Shown: positions 1 through 11,499 of the stretch, one piece after another
Layout of the letters: the number at the start of each line of letters is the position of its first letter
Numbering within the stretch: position 1 is the stretch's first letter
Assembly (NCBI GenBank): GCA_002110485.1
Contig: MOWL01000045.1
Coordinates: 1,364,001 to 1,428,000, forward strand
Length of the DNA: 64,000 bases
Source: Emergomyces orientalis
Taxonomy: Eukaryota; Ascomycota; Eurotiomycetes; Onygenales; Ajellomycetaceae
Direction: 5' to 3'
The notes under the pieces: model-generated
The model's database searches: none
What the model was told of the DNA's origin: nothing
The model's input: only the letters and a program-made list of their open reading frames with translations
Program-made: the position numbers and the translations under genes

Positions 1-2989
1 ATCCATATATGGCCATGCAACAAGGTGGCCCAGGGATTTCTACACAACCCATGCCACGGCGGTAGAGTAAGGGAATAAAAAGTACATTCGAACAAATTAT
101 TAAGGCACCACCCACACCCACCCACCCACAAACACACACACAAGGCTACATTTTTATATATAATTGGATTGTTCAACCCTGCAAAATCTTACCGGCCGAG
201 AGTCATACTACCTCAACCTACCCACCTACTTACCTATAACGGCATTCGCTGTGAATGTTGGAAAGTTTTTACTAATTGGCAAAAGGTAGAGCCCCTTTGC
301 CTCCTCTACTTCTTCCTCTTCCTCTTCTTGCAAATAATTTATTTAGATTGGCTGCTACACAGTGATAATTTGTGTTTCTTTTTCTTCTTCTCCCTCCTCC
401 CTCTCTTTCCGTGCCTTTTTCTTCCAATTACTTTCTCTCATTTTCCTTCTCTCTTCTCTTGTTTCTTTTTTTTCGTTGGGGAAGTCCTTTTTTTTTTTTG
501 AAGGGATGGGAAATTAATTGGGTGGTGGAGTCATTAATTGAATTTGTAACTTTTTCTCTCCCTTTCTTTCTTTTTCTTTTTCTTGCTTCTCTGTGTCCCT
601 GTGCCTTTGTGTGTTTTTGTATCTGGAGGAGCTAGTTGGAGTTGGAGTTAATATGGAAATGGGAGTTTTTCTTTCTTTTTTTCCCTGTTTACTTTACTTC
701 CAATATTTTTTTTCTTGATTTCTTTTCTTCTTTCCTGGTGCGGTACAAAAATATATTTTGGAATGTGATTTGGGATATTGTATGGCGATCGGGAGGATGG
801 CGGACTGATTGATTAACAAAAAACTAAGTTTCTGAGGAAGGAGAAATTATGGGAAGGAGATTAGGGCGGAAGAGGAGGATTTGGGGTGGGTTGAAATCGG
901 CTGGCTGGCTGATGCTGACGGGGACAGGGCCGCGGGCATAAATGAATACTCAAAGAGTGTTGATGATAATATCTCTTGTCTTGCCATTTTTATGTATAAT
1001 CTTTTTCTCTTCAAAACTCTCTCACCAAAGGAACCCGGTTAGGTTTGGATTGCCAAAAATTGAGGAGCCCTCACATCTTCCTTCTTCTTCTTCTTAAAGA
1101 AAGCGCGGGGTCTGCAAACGCATACAAGACTTTCGAGTTTATTCGTTTTCTTTTTCTTTTTATTTTAGGAGATTTTCTTGTCTTCTCTTATCGAACAACT
1201 TGGCCCTTTTTTTCTCTATCTTTCTGTATACAAAGTTTAGTGATAGTTAAAGTAGCCAGTTGACTCTCCCGCGCCCCAGGGTTCCCCTCTCCTTCCCTCC
1301 CAGCCGTTTTTATTCTCTTTTGCTTTGCTCTTTTGTTTTGCGCCTTTTCTTTTCTTTTATAATTGTTCCTTTCTATTAGGCTATTTATCATCCTACCTAC
1401 TTTTCGTCTTGCTTGCTTGTTTAATTGTTTAACAATTCCCTTTAAAACTACTTTCTTTCGCCTTCTTTCACTTTTTTTTTTTTTTTTTTTTTTTTTTGCG
1501 TTACCGGAGCTCGGTTGAGTTGGTGGCATTGTTTTTACAATGTTGTGACCTCCTTTTTTTTCTGTTCTTTCTCTTTCTTACGTTTTCTTATATATATATG
1601 AAGAAAGCTCCTAAGGTTCATTTATCTACATATCACCCCCACACACTACACACCACAAGACAGGACGACGCTGTAACCCCCTCCTTTCCCCCCCCCCAGA
1701 AAAGCGTTGGAAGGTTTCTTCTCGCGTTTTTCTTTTTTCCATCTAAATTTGAGTCGTTGTCAATGATTCTGCCATGGTCCTTGTCCGTCGTGTATACCAT
1801 AAATATTTACCCAGCTTTGAATGTTTTGGAAGGTTTGGGGTAACAATTGAGTATGGTTTTTACTTACTTTCTTCTTTCTTTCTGTTATAGTGTTTTAGCT
1901 TCTAATCTTATTGGCGTGTGGGTTTTTGGCTTTTGGTTTATTTATCTCTATTATTTATATTCTTATTATCTACCCTCTACTCCGTAGTTAATTAAAGGAA
2001 CGGATCTTTTATATAACTAGTTCGTTGAAACTACTACATAAGTGCAGATAAGAGACGGATGCATTGACCACTGACCAGGGGGTGTGCGCCCCTTGCAAAC
2101 AAGACAAACTCAACAACGAGTTGTTTTGTCCATTGGGAATTCTTAAAGACGACATATTAAGTTACTCTGTACGTAGCAGCAGCCCTTCGACGAATAAACA
2201 AAACGGGCCTCGACGTCGCTCTCCCTGGACTTCGTTTGGACAACGACGGATCAAAAATCGACACAAAACAATCACGTATAATCCCCCCCAAATCCCTTTT
2301 CAAAGTGCAAAGAAGAAAAAGCCCTGGAAAAAAAGAAGAGGGAGGAATGCAACCAACCCCGATATTCGACTCGTCGCTCAACACATCCCCGCGCATCATC
2401 CATCCCCATTGCTTGCAACTTGCATCGTCGTCGCAGTACAAGGCATAAGTCAGTTTTAACGAAGGAAACCAGGGGGGTAGCTTGGATCTTAAAGGGGAAA
2501 CACTTCATTTATGGAAGATTTAGAGCAAAGGGCGGGATCTATATCTTTTTTTGCCTGTCGTATGAAGAGATGGTAGCGGTGGTGTGGTGCTGATATTCAC
2601 TGACGGCGGCGCGTTTTCTCTCGAGTTTTTATTTTATTTATTTATTTTTTGGCGCGCGACACTCCTTTTGTTGCAAGGCGACAGGGGATTGGCATATTTT
2701 AGGTACGGCACAATTCAAATCGGGATATACATCCGTTGTTTTGCAGCTCTCCCACCTCCGATTCATTGAGTCGATATAAGGGAGACCTGGCCGCTTTACA
2801 TCTTCTAAAAACGGAAAGGAAAAGGACGACAAATTGAAAGTGGGTGGTGGCATCTAAATACTCAACCTGTCCGCCCGTTCATCCAATCAATCAATTTGCA
2901 TCCGTTTTTCAATTTATTTGCGAAGCCAAATACATACCACCAACTTCTTCCTCCCTATTTTTTTTTTCTTTTTCTTTCTCTAAGCTACA
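1..2989. other. Pyrimidine-rich gene-free region upstream of GCP3
   Basis: No convincing coding region is seen. About 160-1900 is strongly C/T-rich on the plus strand, with a 26-T run at 1472-1497. The last 60 bases before the GCP3 ATG (2930-2989) are again C/T-rich, as is common in leaders of filamentous-fungal genes. Open frames here are low-complexity Phe/Leu/Ser or Lys/Arg translations of the tract and are not believed. The region may hold the promoter and a long leader of GCP3, or flank a gene lying left of the window. Confidence 0.6.
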
Positions 2990-5900
2990 ATGCCACCGCC
3001 AACCTCCTCCGCTTCCTCCACCCCCCACCCTCACCACCGCTCCCGCCGCATCGAAGACGCGCTAAACCAGCTCGTCGACTCCCTCATCCCCGCCACGACC
3101 CCATTCCCCACCACCAACCGTCGCAATGACGACGATGAAACCCTTTCTGAATCATCTACGGAGGAATATGCGCGTCTCGAAGCTGCTGAGGCTGACGAGC
3201 GACGACATAGACGCTGTGTGGATATGGCATGGCGGGTTCTGGATTCTCACGCGGCTGCCGCTGCTGCCACCAGTTCTACGGGGATAGGTGGTGGCGGAGG
3301 TGCTGCCTCAGCGGACGTTATCAATAACGCGCCAGACTTGATTAAGCGCAAGTTACTGAGGGAGAATGCGTCGCCGGACAAAGCGGTGCGGTTCTCGAAT
3401 TTGTATTCGAGGCTGCTGACGCAGCCGGTTCTGGGGCAGAAATGGGCGATTTTATATTTGCTTTATCGGATTGGGGAGAATGAGGGGGCGGCTGTTGGGT
3501 CCGGGGTTGGGACTGAGAGTGGTGCTGCGGGGAGAAGTGGGATGGAGACTGCTGGTGGTGGTCATGGTGCTGGAGGGGGGAATACTCGGCGCACCACGGT
3601 TACGACTAGTGTCGAGGATGAGGGTTGGAAAAGGGATGGGGCAAGGAGTCCATTGATGGAAGAGCATCAGTTGGATCATATGCTGTTTAAGGACAGATTT
3701 GGCCGGAAATCTGTTGTTGATGATATTGCGCCTGGCTCGTCGGTTTCTGCTGTCGGTTGGGATAATCCCGCTCCTGCTGTGCAGGATGGCGCGTCAGCGT
3801 TTACTAGGAATGGGAAGGACAGAGATGCATATAGTCCCAGGACAGCGGAGCGGAAGCGAGCTATGGAAAGGAAAGAGAGGGAAAGGGAGAAAGAAGGGAG
3901 ATCTAGTACGAGTCGGAGACCAGTATCCATCACTCCAGACGGGGAACTGAAGTCCCGGAGTCAAAGTCAAGCGGAGCAGCGGCAGGAGCAGCAACAACAG
4001 AAAAAAGTTGGGGTTGTTGAAGATGGCCCCGCGAAACCTACTGAATCGATTTTATTACGGGATTTGCCGTTCACTTTGCAGGGGGTATCGTCTACGAATA
4101 TGAAATTCGCATCACCTACCTCATTAAAACTACCACGGACCCTACCAGTACCACTCGTATCCCTTTTACATACCTTAGCGGAGCCATGTCTATTATACCG
4201 TGGTTTATCAACCTTTGTCGAGGAATCGGAAGGCGGCCTCGTGAAGCAGAGTGTACGAGCGGCTATTGGAAATGAGCTTCGATCGTACCTGGGCTTAGTT
4301 GCGACCCTTGAAGGCGAGATTAGGTTGGCATTAACGACTGTTTCGGACGGCTCCACAGAACCCAAGAGAACATTGAAAGCCGGTGTAACCTTGAAACGAT
4401 GCGTTGTTTGGATGAGAGAGGCCACAATGGCACTACGGTTGATGAGTTTGATAGTAGAGGAGTCGAAAGGTAAAAGAGGTGGACAGTTAATTACTATGAT
4501 CCACGCATTTTCTTCGTCTCATGGTGACCCTTTTGTTGGGGCATTTGCTGAGAGACTTCTGGCTCATGTAACCCGACCCTTCTACGGCATGTTGACACAA
4601 TGGATTTACGATGGTGAACTTTCAGACCCGTATCGCGAATTCTTCGTTGTGGAGCCGGAGGCCCGACCAAGCGCCGATCCACGACGCATCGCAACAAGCG
4701 TCTGGGATGACAAGTATAAGCTCGATGATGACCTGGTGCCGACGATTATGACACAGGAATTTGCGAAGAAGGTTTTCCTAATCGGCAAGTCGCTGAATTT
4801 CATTCGATATGGTTGTGGGGATTCGACGTGGGTAGTAGCTTATTCAAGAGATGCGTCGAAAGAGTTGCGATACGGCGATACAGCTACTCTAGAAACGTCT
4901 ATTGACGAAGCGTATAAAACGACCATGGCGCGCCTAATTTATCTTATGGACTCGAAATTCAAACTCTTCGATCATCTCAAGGCACTTAAAAAATATCTTC
5001 TGCTGGGCCAGGGGGATTTCATTGCCCTGCTCATGGAATCGTTAGCATCCAACCTTGACCGCCCAGCGAATTCCCAATACCGCCATACCCTGACAGCGCA
5101 ACTAGAGCATGCCATCCGTGCATCAAATGCGCAATATGACTCGCCCGATGTCCTACGTCGCCTTGATGCTCGTATGTTAGAGCTAAGCCATGGTGAAATT
5201 GGCTGGGATTGCTTTACTCTTGAATACAAAATCGACGCCCCAGTGGACGTTGTAATCACCCCATGGGGTTCAACACAGTATCTAAAAGTCTTCAACTTCC
5301 TCTGGCGCGTGAAGAGAGTAGAATTCGCCCTGGGCAGCACATGGAGACGCTGCATGACGGGCGCCAGGGGCGTGCTAGGCAGCGTCGATGACAAAGTCGG
5401 CCAGGACTGGAAGCGTGCTCGCTGCGTGATTTCTGAAATGAACCATTTCATCAGCCAGCTCCAATACTACATTTTATTCGAAGTCATTGAAGCAAGCTGG
5501 GACCAGTTGCAAGTGGCCATCTCCAAACCAGGGTGCACCCTTGATGACCTCGTCGAAGCGCACACTAAATACCTCAACTCTATCACCCACAAGGGCCTTC
5601 TTGGCTCCTCCTCCTCCAATAACCCCGCCAGCAGCAACAAGGAAGACTCCTTCCTCTCGCAACTCCACCAAATCCTGAAAATAATGCTCGCCTACAAAGA
5701 CGCCGTAGATGGCCTCTACTCCTTCTCCGTTGCAGAATTCACTCGCCGCCAAGAGTTCACCGCGAAAATCGAAACACGCACTGCCCAGGGCCAATGGGGC
5801 GTGACTGAAAAGGACCTCCTCCAACAATCCCAATCCCTCTTCCCTTCGACAGCCTCCACCACAAGTAACCCCGCCACTCGACCCAGCCGCTCAGACTCTG

Positions 5901-6352
5901 CCGCGCGCAAAGTTCCCGGCTCGACCTCCGAATCCCCTTCAACCGATGCACCACTTCCTTTTGGTGGCACTGGCGCACATTCAAAAACACCCTCCGAATC
6001 CATAACTCCAACAGCAGCGGCAGCGCTACTGGATGGCATCGGCGCGGCAGGCGGTGAAGACCATCTGCTCCCCTCCCTACGCACGCGTCTGCGTGACCTC
6101 TCAGCGGATTTCCGCACACGCCTTCTCACGCTTCTTGGGGATTTGGCTTATCAGCCGGATGTGGATATGCGGTTTTTGGGCGTGGTTATGAATTTTAATG
6201 ATGTGTATCAGGTTGTTAGGAGGAGGCGGGGGGGGACGGGGGCTGGGAAGGATAGGGAGAGGGAGAGGGAGAGGGAGAGGGAGAGGCGGAAAGTTGGTGT
6301 GGAGGGGGAGAGTAGGGAGAGGGAAAAGGAAAAGGAGAAAGGGAGTGGTTGA
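2990..6352 (+). CDS. SPC98: Gamma-tubulin complex component 3 (GCP3/Spc98 family)
   Basis: Single-exon gene, 1120 residues, start at the first in-frame ATG directly after a C/T-rich leader. GCP3 is a subunit of the gamma-tubulin small complex that nucleates microtubules at spindle pole bodies. The first ~350 residues carry a short helical segment (RIEDALNQLVDSLIP, ~20-34), Ala/Gly-rich and Arg/Glu-rich low-complexity stretches, and a conserved block near 115-160. The GRIP1-like domain begins at ILLRDLPFTLQG (~353). The C-terminal gamma-tubulin-binding domain runs from FDHLKALKKYLLLGQG (~660) through WDCFTLEYKIDAPVDVVI (~738) to FLGVVMNFNDVYQ (~1070). The tail (~1075-1120) is an Arg-Glu run encoded by a GAGAGG repeat. 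A Ser/Pro/Thr-rich insert (~950-1010) interrupts the C-terminal domain. Family assignment is by recognised sequence; the order of domains fits GCP3 better than GCP2. Confidence 0.93.
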   Translation: MPPPTSSASSTPHPHHRSRRIEDALNQLVDSLIPATTPFPTTNRRNDDDETLSESSTEEYARLEAAEADERRHRRCVDMAWRVLDSHAAAAAATSSTGIGGGGGAASADVINNAPDLIKRKLLRENASPDKAVRFSNLYSRLLTQPVLGQKWAILYLLYRIGENEGAAVGSGVGTESGAAGRSGMETAGGGHGAGGGNTRRTTVTTSVEDEGWKRDGARSPLMEEHQLDHMLFKDRFGRKSVVDDIAPGSSVSAVGWDNPAPAVQDGASAFTRNGKDRDAYSPRTAERKRAMERKEREREKEGRSSTSRRPVSITPDGELKSRSQSQAEQRQEQQQQKKVGVVEDGPAKPTESILLRDLPFTLQGVSSTNMKFASPTSLKLPRTLPVPLVSLLHTLAEPCLLYRGLSTFVEESEGGLVKQSVRAAIGNELRSYLGLVATLEGEIRLALTTVSDGSTEPKRTLKAGVTLKRCVVWMREATMALRLMSLIVEESKGKRGGQLITMIHAFSSSHGDPFVGAFAERLLAHVTRPFYGMLTQWIYDGELSDPYREFFVVEPEARPSADPRRIATSVWDDKYKLDDDLVPTIMTQEFAKKVFLIGKSLNFIRYGCGDSTWVVAYSRDASKELRYGDTATLETSIDEAYKTTMARLIYLMDSKFKLFDHLKALKKYLLLGQGDFIALLMESLASNLDRPANSQYRHTLTAQLEHAIRASNAQYDSPDVLRRLDARMLELSHGEIGWDCFTLEYKIDAPVDVVITPWGSTQYLKVFNFLWRVKRVEFALGSTWRRCMTGARGVLGSVDDKVGQDWKRARCVISEMNHFISQLQYYILFEVIEASWDQLQVAISKPGCTLDDLVEAHTKYLNSITHKGLLGSSSSNNPASSNKEDSFLSQLHQILKIMLAYKDAVDGLYSFSVAEFTRRQEFTAKIETRTAQGQWGVTEKDLLQQSQSLFPSTASTTSNPATRPSRSDSAARKVPGSTSESPSTDAPLPFGGTGAHSKTPSESITPTAAAALLDGIGAAGGEDHLLPSLRTRLRDLSADFRTRLLTLLGDLAYQPDVDMRFLGVVMNFNDVYQVVRRRRGGTGAGKDRERERERERERRKVGVEGESREREKEKEKGSG
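6252..6288 (+). repeat. GAGAGG microsatellite inside the GCP3 coding region
   Basis: A run of GAGAGG hexamers encodes alternating Arg-Glu residues near the GCP3 C-terminus. Changes by whole hexamers keep the frame, so length variation between strains is likely. A second purine-rich stretch follows at 6301-6345. Confidence 0.85.
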
Positions 6353-6932
6353 TTTCGTTTGTTTTTTATTATTTATGTATGGGTGCCCCGAGTTGAGCTT
6401 CTTCTTCGATGTATTTTCTCTGTGTGTATCCATGGCCGGGCCTTGGTTTTGGTTTGTTTTATGATTTCTTGGTAGTGATTGTGTTGCTTTTGACTTCTGA
6501 TTCGCGAACTTGCTCTATAACTTGCTCTATGATACCTTGTGGATTTATATTTATCATGCAGATGCAATTTGTTATGTTATTTCCTGTGTATGCAAATACT
6601 GCTATACAGCGGTGGAAAGCTACGAAGTTGTAGGGAATACAAAAATGATAGACTGCTCTTGATAGAAAAGTTGATTTGGGGGAGCAATGAAATGCAAAAT
6701 TCGTACAGAATATACTCCGAAGTCAAAAATTCACGCTTACTTTCTAACAAGGGTATTACAAGACAAATAAAGATGATGAATGCTCATTCCCATCTGGAGC
6801 TCTCTCTTTTACGGCATTGCAGAGGAGCTTCTGTACAATGCAGTGCAGCTCCTAAACAGACGTATAGAGCTGTCTAGAGATGTCGAAGGTTGCGATTGGT
6901 ATTGCTTGTTCAGAATCTGCATTTCTTTTCCC
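6353..6932. other. Convergent intergenic region GCP3 / WKF gene
   Basis: The 3' flanks of two convergent genes. T-rich just after the GCP3 stop, then A-rich. I see no conserved coding sequence, apart from a possible alternative last exon of the WKF gene at 6851-6916 (see that gene). Confidence 0.5.
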
Positions 6933-8367
6933 TCAATCTGAGTCCAAAGTGGAAATGTTAGTATCAAAGTAGAAAAAGTTTGAAATGGAAATTAGTTATG
7001 TACCTGAATCTGAGCTTGAGTTCGATGAAGTTTCTGCCCCGAGAGAAAAACGTTAGTTACTGGTATTGGTAGTAGCTAAAGAATGGGAAATGCATACCCG
7101 AATCTGAATCTGAGCTTGGATCGGATGACGACTCTGACTCCGATGATGAGGAAGCTTCATGGTGCAGTTTTGCCCTGTTCACTTGTTTTATGGCAGGCTT
7201 CGAGCTGGCATCGTCATTGTCACTGTCACTGTCGCTATCGCTATCGCTATCGCTATCACTCTCGCTGCTACTGCTGCTACTGGAATCATCCACAACAGCC
7301 GTCCTATTCTTCTTCTTCTTGTTCACCACCGGTTTCGGCGGTGTTTGGGCCGCTTCGGTTGTTGGCACACTGCCACCAACAAAATGAAGAACCAATTCCG
7401 CTCTCCTTCTCCTTTCTAGCTTTTTAAGCCAATCGTTAGTTAGATCAGTTGCTTCGTCACCAACCATATCTCCTTCCCAACAGTCTGGATCTCCCCCTTG
7501 CTCCGTCAACCTTCTTCGGAAAGATGTTATCGCGTTTCTATACCCATCCTTCTCGGGTGTATCACCACCGCCATTCTTCTCCGGATTGACATCGGCATCA
7601 TCTGCTTTGATAGCTGCCACGGCCACCTCTGCAACTCTCTTCTTCGCCCCTTCACCTTTTATACCAGCTAGGTATGCAGCCAAGGAGGCGTTGTATATCG
7701 AAGGTATTCGATCCACCGATAGCGCGTGTTTAAGTAGATGTGTTTCGCGGTTCTTCTGAAATTTCCATTGAGCCCGAGATTTGTGGTAGAGGGTAAGATA
7801 TTGCAGTACTGGGTTGGTCGGAGTGGCACCCGAAATCGAGGGCGAAGTTGGGGCAGGGCGATTCTTTGCGCGCTGTTCTCGTTTTAGCTTCTTCTTCTCC
7901 GCTTTCCTTGCAGCGGCTGGGCTTGGTTCATTATCATCCTCGCCGTCATATTCGAGGTCTAGTTCGAGCTCGGCGTCTTCATCTTCCGATTTAGTATCCG
8001 CAGTGAAGGAGACGGATTTTCTTTTCTTGGATTTGGGTTTGGAGGCAGGTTTATCGTCTTGCTGCCCTACGGAGGATAACTCAATGGATGATTTTAATTC
8101 TGGTTTTTGGGCCTTCTTTTTCGCATTCCCTTTGGCATCTTCCCGTTTTGTTTCGTCATTCGTCGTGCCATTCTCCACCCGCTGTTTTTTGCCATTTGGT
8201 TCTTCGTTTTCCGACATAAGAGGCCTCTTCTTGGTTACTCTAGACGGAGAAGGCGCATTCGCAGTGACAGGCAAAGTCGCGTTTGTTTCGGTAGCGGAGG
8301 TAGCGGAGGTAGCGGAATTCTTGAGCTGCAAACCGAGCTTCTTCCACGCCGGAATGCGGGCAGCCAT
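6933..8367 (-). CDS. WKF-domain protein, probable nucleolar ribosome-biogenesis factor (C7orf50/Rbp95-like)
   Basis: Proposed exons on the minus strand: 8367-7098, 7033-7004 and 6937-6933, giving about 434 residues. The ATG at 8367 is the first in frame (MAARIPAWKKLG). Residues ~40-190 are Lys- and Asp/Glu-rich with basic clusters such as KKRPL and KSKKRKS, like nuclear localisation signals. The conserved core, ~190-260, contains YLTLYHKSRAQWKFQKNRETHLLKHAL, the signature of the WKF domain. Members include human C7orf50 and yeast Rbp95, which binds 25S rRNA; nucleolar function is inferred from that family. The C-terminus is a Ser/Asp/Glu tail partly encoded by a hexamer microsatellite. The two 3' introns (7097-7034 and 7003-6938) are read from GTATGC and GTACAT donors. 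The last acceptor is ambiguous: at 6938 the protein stops after one Asp, while at 6917 it gains about 20 residues. Confidence 0.75.
7217..7262. repeat. CACTGT/GCTATC hexamer repeat encoding Ser-Asp in the WKF gene
   Basis: On the plus strand the hexamers CACTGT and GCTATC repeat about seven times in all. On the coding minus strand they give alternating Asp-Ser codons in the acidic tail. Confidence 0.85.
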
Positions 8368-9131
8368 AATCAGAAAATGTTGAGGGGAGGGTGAGTGAGT
8401 GTGTGTGTGTACGCAATTGAGGAATCCTTCAATTTTCAATTGAAGAAGAATTAGCTGGGATTAGGCTACTAAAACATGTAGCAACAAGAATCACTCATAT
8501 ATTCTCTTCGTGTTTGCGGGGGAATTCCCATTCAGTTCCTGGTATGTTTGAAGGAAAATATCAAGGCTTGTGGAGAATTTTTTGTGTTTTTTTTTTGTTT
8601 TTTAATTTTTTAAATTTTAATATCAAGGCGTATCTAATACGATACAATACCTCGTAATCTATAACATAAAGTGGGGAACTGAAGGGTTTATCCCGAAATC
8701 ATACGTTATCAATACAGCTATATACAGTGGCAGATCTAAAATTCAGTTTTTCAAATGAGCGCAACGACAAAATGTCATTAACTGGAGGGCTTATATACAT
8801 GTAAATTGGATATAAAATGTCGTGAAACCTCCAATGATCCACAGATATTTATTATATATACCATTGTAAGGGGCTGGTTGCCGGTTGCAAAACCGCATAG
8901 ATCCCATAAACACGCCTTACCTGATTGGGTGCTAGTCCTCCAACATCAACTCTGGAGCTTCTTCGTCCAAGGCAGCTTCACCCACGCGTTCATCTCCCAG
9001 TTTCATGAATTCCCCAGTATCTTCACCTCACCACTTTGCCTCTATTAGCCTTTTGCAATCTGCTATTCTAACATCTACTTTTGAGTTTTTGTACTTGTTC
9101 ATTTGACCTTAATCCTGCTACTCCAGCCACC
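8368..9131. promoter_or_regulatory. Divergent promoter region, WKF gene / SCL1
   Basis: A 764 bp region between two divergently transcribed genes, so it should hold both promoters. It has a GT-rich microsatellite at 8395-8410 next to the WKF start, A/T-rich DNA at 8578-8625, and a C/T-rich leader (8937-9131) before SCL1. I see no clear TATA box and no match to the yeast proteasome element. Confidence 0.5.
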
Positions 9132-10204
9132 ATGTCAGGTCAGTAAAATCTAAGCAAGCAAGTTGGGGCTGCATTTGTTGGATGGATGACAACTGACCCG
9201 CTGTGCTCGAAACAGGAAGCGCAGGCTACGATAGACACATTACCATATTTTCGGATCAAGGCCGGTTATATCAAGTCGGTGAGTAATCTTCTGATGGTGG
9301 GATATCACCGAAACTGCTAAGCTACCATGAAGGCTAATGGAGGCTTTACTTCAGAATATGCCTTCAAAGCTATCACCGCTGCCAATATCACGTCGCTCGG
9401 GGTCAAGGGGAAGAACTGCGCTGTTGTGCTATCTCAGAAGAAAGTCCCAGTGCGTATAGTCGGAAACACAGTGGTCATATAAGGGTCAATTAGTTAACGA
9501 TCATTCTCTCGGATCGCAGGACAAGCTGATCGAGCCCTCATCCGTCACCCATATCTTTCAACTCTCCCCATCGGTTGGATGTGTCATGACCGGTTCGATA
9601 GCGGATGCTAGGGCGTCAGTAACTAGAGCACAGAGCGAAGCGGCTGAATTTCGATACAAATTTGGATATGAAATGCCATGCGATGTCCTTGCCAAACGCT
9701 TGGCGAACATCAACCAAGTCTATACACAAAGAGTCCGCAACCGAAGTCTTCCCCCACCCTCACCAGGCCGCACATGATTGGATTTGGATTGCTGCTGACA
9801 GGCTATGTGCATTTTAGGCGTACATGCGACCGCTAGGTGTTGCGATAACACTTGTGTCGGTTGATTCAGAGTTCGGCCCACAACTATACAAATGCGACCC
9901 TGCAGGGTATTACGTGGGATATCGAGCCACTGCTTCCGGCCCAAAACAACAGGATATCCTCAACCACTTGGAGAAGAAGCTTAAGAATAAGGAGTATGCC
10001 GAGGGGTCGTGGGAAGATGTTGTTGAGCTCGCCATAACGACTTTGAGCACTGTCCTAAGCGTGGATTTCAAGAAGAACGAGATAGAAGTTGGTATCGTTG
10101 GTGGGCCACGAGCTGATGGGAAGGAAGGGACACAGACAGAGTTCCGCTCGCTTACAGAGGAGGAGATAGACGAACGACTGCAGGCAATTAGCGAGAAGGA
10201 TTGA
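9132..10204 (+). CDS. SCL1: 20S proteasome subunit alpha-1 (PSMA6/Scl1 type)
   Basis: Five exons: 9132-9138, 9216-9278, 9355-9449, 9520-9732 and 9818-10204, 254 residues. The first exon holds only ATGTCAG. The joined N-terminus reads SGSAGYDRHITIFSDQGRLYQVEYAFKAI, the alpha-subunit N-terminal signature that helps gate the 20S core. Later blocks match alpha-1 in particular: GKNCAVVLSQKKVPDKL, AEAAEFRYKFGYEMPCDVLAKR-like, YTQRAYMRPLGV, DPAGYYVGYRATASGPKQQ. Length equals the family norm of about 250. The exon 4 donor is the weak site GTCCGC at 9733, but joining there restores the conserved YTQR-AYMRP, which supports it. Alpha subunits are structural and non-catalytic. It is divergent from the WKF gene. 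A second proteasome gene, RPT5, lies 40 kb away. Confidence 0.96.
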
Positions 10205-11499
10205 AGGCCGCCAACTTTTGTTTTCTAATTCTTCATTCAGCGGATGAACCTATATCGTTGGTGATGGCGGAGGGGGCTTGTGATTGCTTATGGATGTATT
10301 AAAGATGAAGTGAGGAACCGATCGCAGCTATGATCCCTATTTGCTTAGATTTCGTGATGATTTCTTTTTTCTCCCCCGGTTTCTGCGTTTTTTAACATCC
10401 AATTCAAAAATTACAATTCATATCTCCAGGTCCAACATAACTGTGGCAATTATCTCTTTGCACCTATTCCTCGTTCATCGTTTGATATGGTTGGTCTCTT
10501 TGAGCCTCTTTCCGTTTCTTCCTATGCCATGGCTGGCTTACCTGCAGCTCTCAAACACATCTCAAACCAGGCTATGCAAAGAGCAAGTCCAATCGATTAG
10601 GGGACCTGTTGATGACGCAGCTGGATTCGCTATGTGGATTTTTGTTTGCTTTGTTTGTTTTTTTATCGCAGTGGATGATGATACGATGGACCTATCAGCC
10701 GCTAATTTATCTCGACAAGCAATGAAACGGTACATCTGAACCGAGTGAAGAAAACCTTCTTCATTTGTGGTTTGTGGAAACAATAACCGGGATGAACAAA
10801 GCATCGACCGGAGTAATTGGGCCCTTCGGAAGAATCGTTCAGCTATGATCAAGGGTCGAATTGCCTCAGGATCATGCATGAGCTCTCAGGTGGAGTTCTT
10901 CGGCAGACATAGTAGTTCCAAGGGTGCCGCAGAGATAGGCGCTGGGCTCGCTTTTTGGCCACGCGAGGCAACCAAAAGTCAGCTCTCTCCAACCGGCGCC
11001 ATACCTGGCTCAGCTAGCGCGGCCCGACCAGGCCAGGTCCCACAGCCCTGGGTGGCGTTGGGTCGGTGTGGCTTGCCCGGCTTAAACTGTGGCTTGAGCG
11101 CCAGACTGGGCTATTTCCACTTTCGGCGCTATCGATTCTTCCTAGTCCGCTCCGCTCCACTGCGTTTCCAGCTCCGATCGATCACTGTGCGTTGGACTTG
11201 TCGTGACGCTTCGGCCATAGTTGCTTCTTTACTATGCACCACTTTCAAGTTGCCTGTTTGGCGATGGCTCTGTTTCCCATGCGAAACAAACGATTGGATG
11301 CTCCACTCTATTGTTTACTCAATGGCCCCTGCGTGCCTCCCGGTTGGGATCTTCTATTTCCTCCCTAGTTTACCTTCTCCCTGTCTATATTCCAATTTAT
11401 ATTTAAAGGTGTCGCATACGCCATCTTGTCCTTGTTAATAGGAATCTAATAACAAATAGGGCGAGGAATCAGTGAACATCGCTGGCTTCGATCAATCAC
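10205..11499. other. Intergenic region SCL1 / uncharacterised gene
   Basis: Holds the SCL1 3' flank and presumably the promoter of the gene at 11500. A 10767-11438 open frame has the composition of random translation and no domain I recognise. A C/T-rich stretch at 11340-11400 may be a leader. Confidence 0.45.

Noticed and set aside
1188..1529. Lys-rich open frame opposite the poly(T) tract
   Set aside because: Low-complexity translation of a homopolymer-rich tract.
7814..8383. Long open frame antisense to the WKF gene
   Set aside because: It mirrors the biased codons of the minus-strand gene (Ser/Phe-rich translation of a Lys/Glu-rich coding strand) and has no family match.
10767..11438. 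A 223-codon open frame on the plus strand between SCL1 and the gene at 11500
   Set aside because: No domain, no splice-consistent neighbours, composition like random translation, and its end falls in what looks like a C/T-rich leader.
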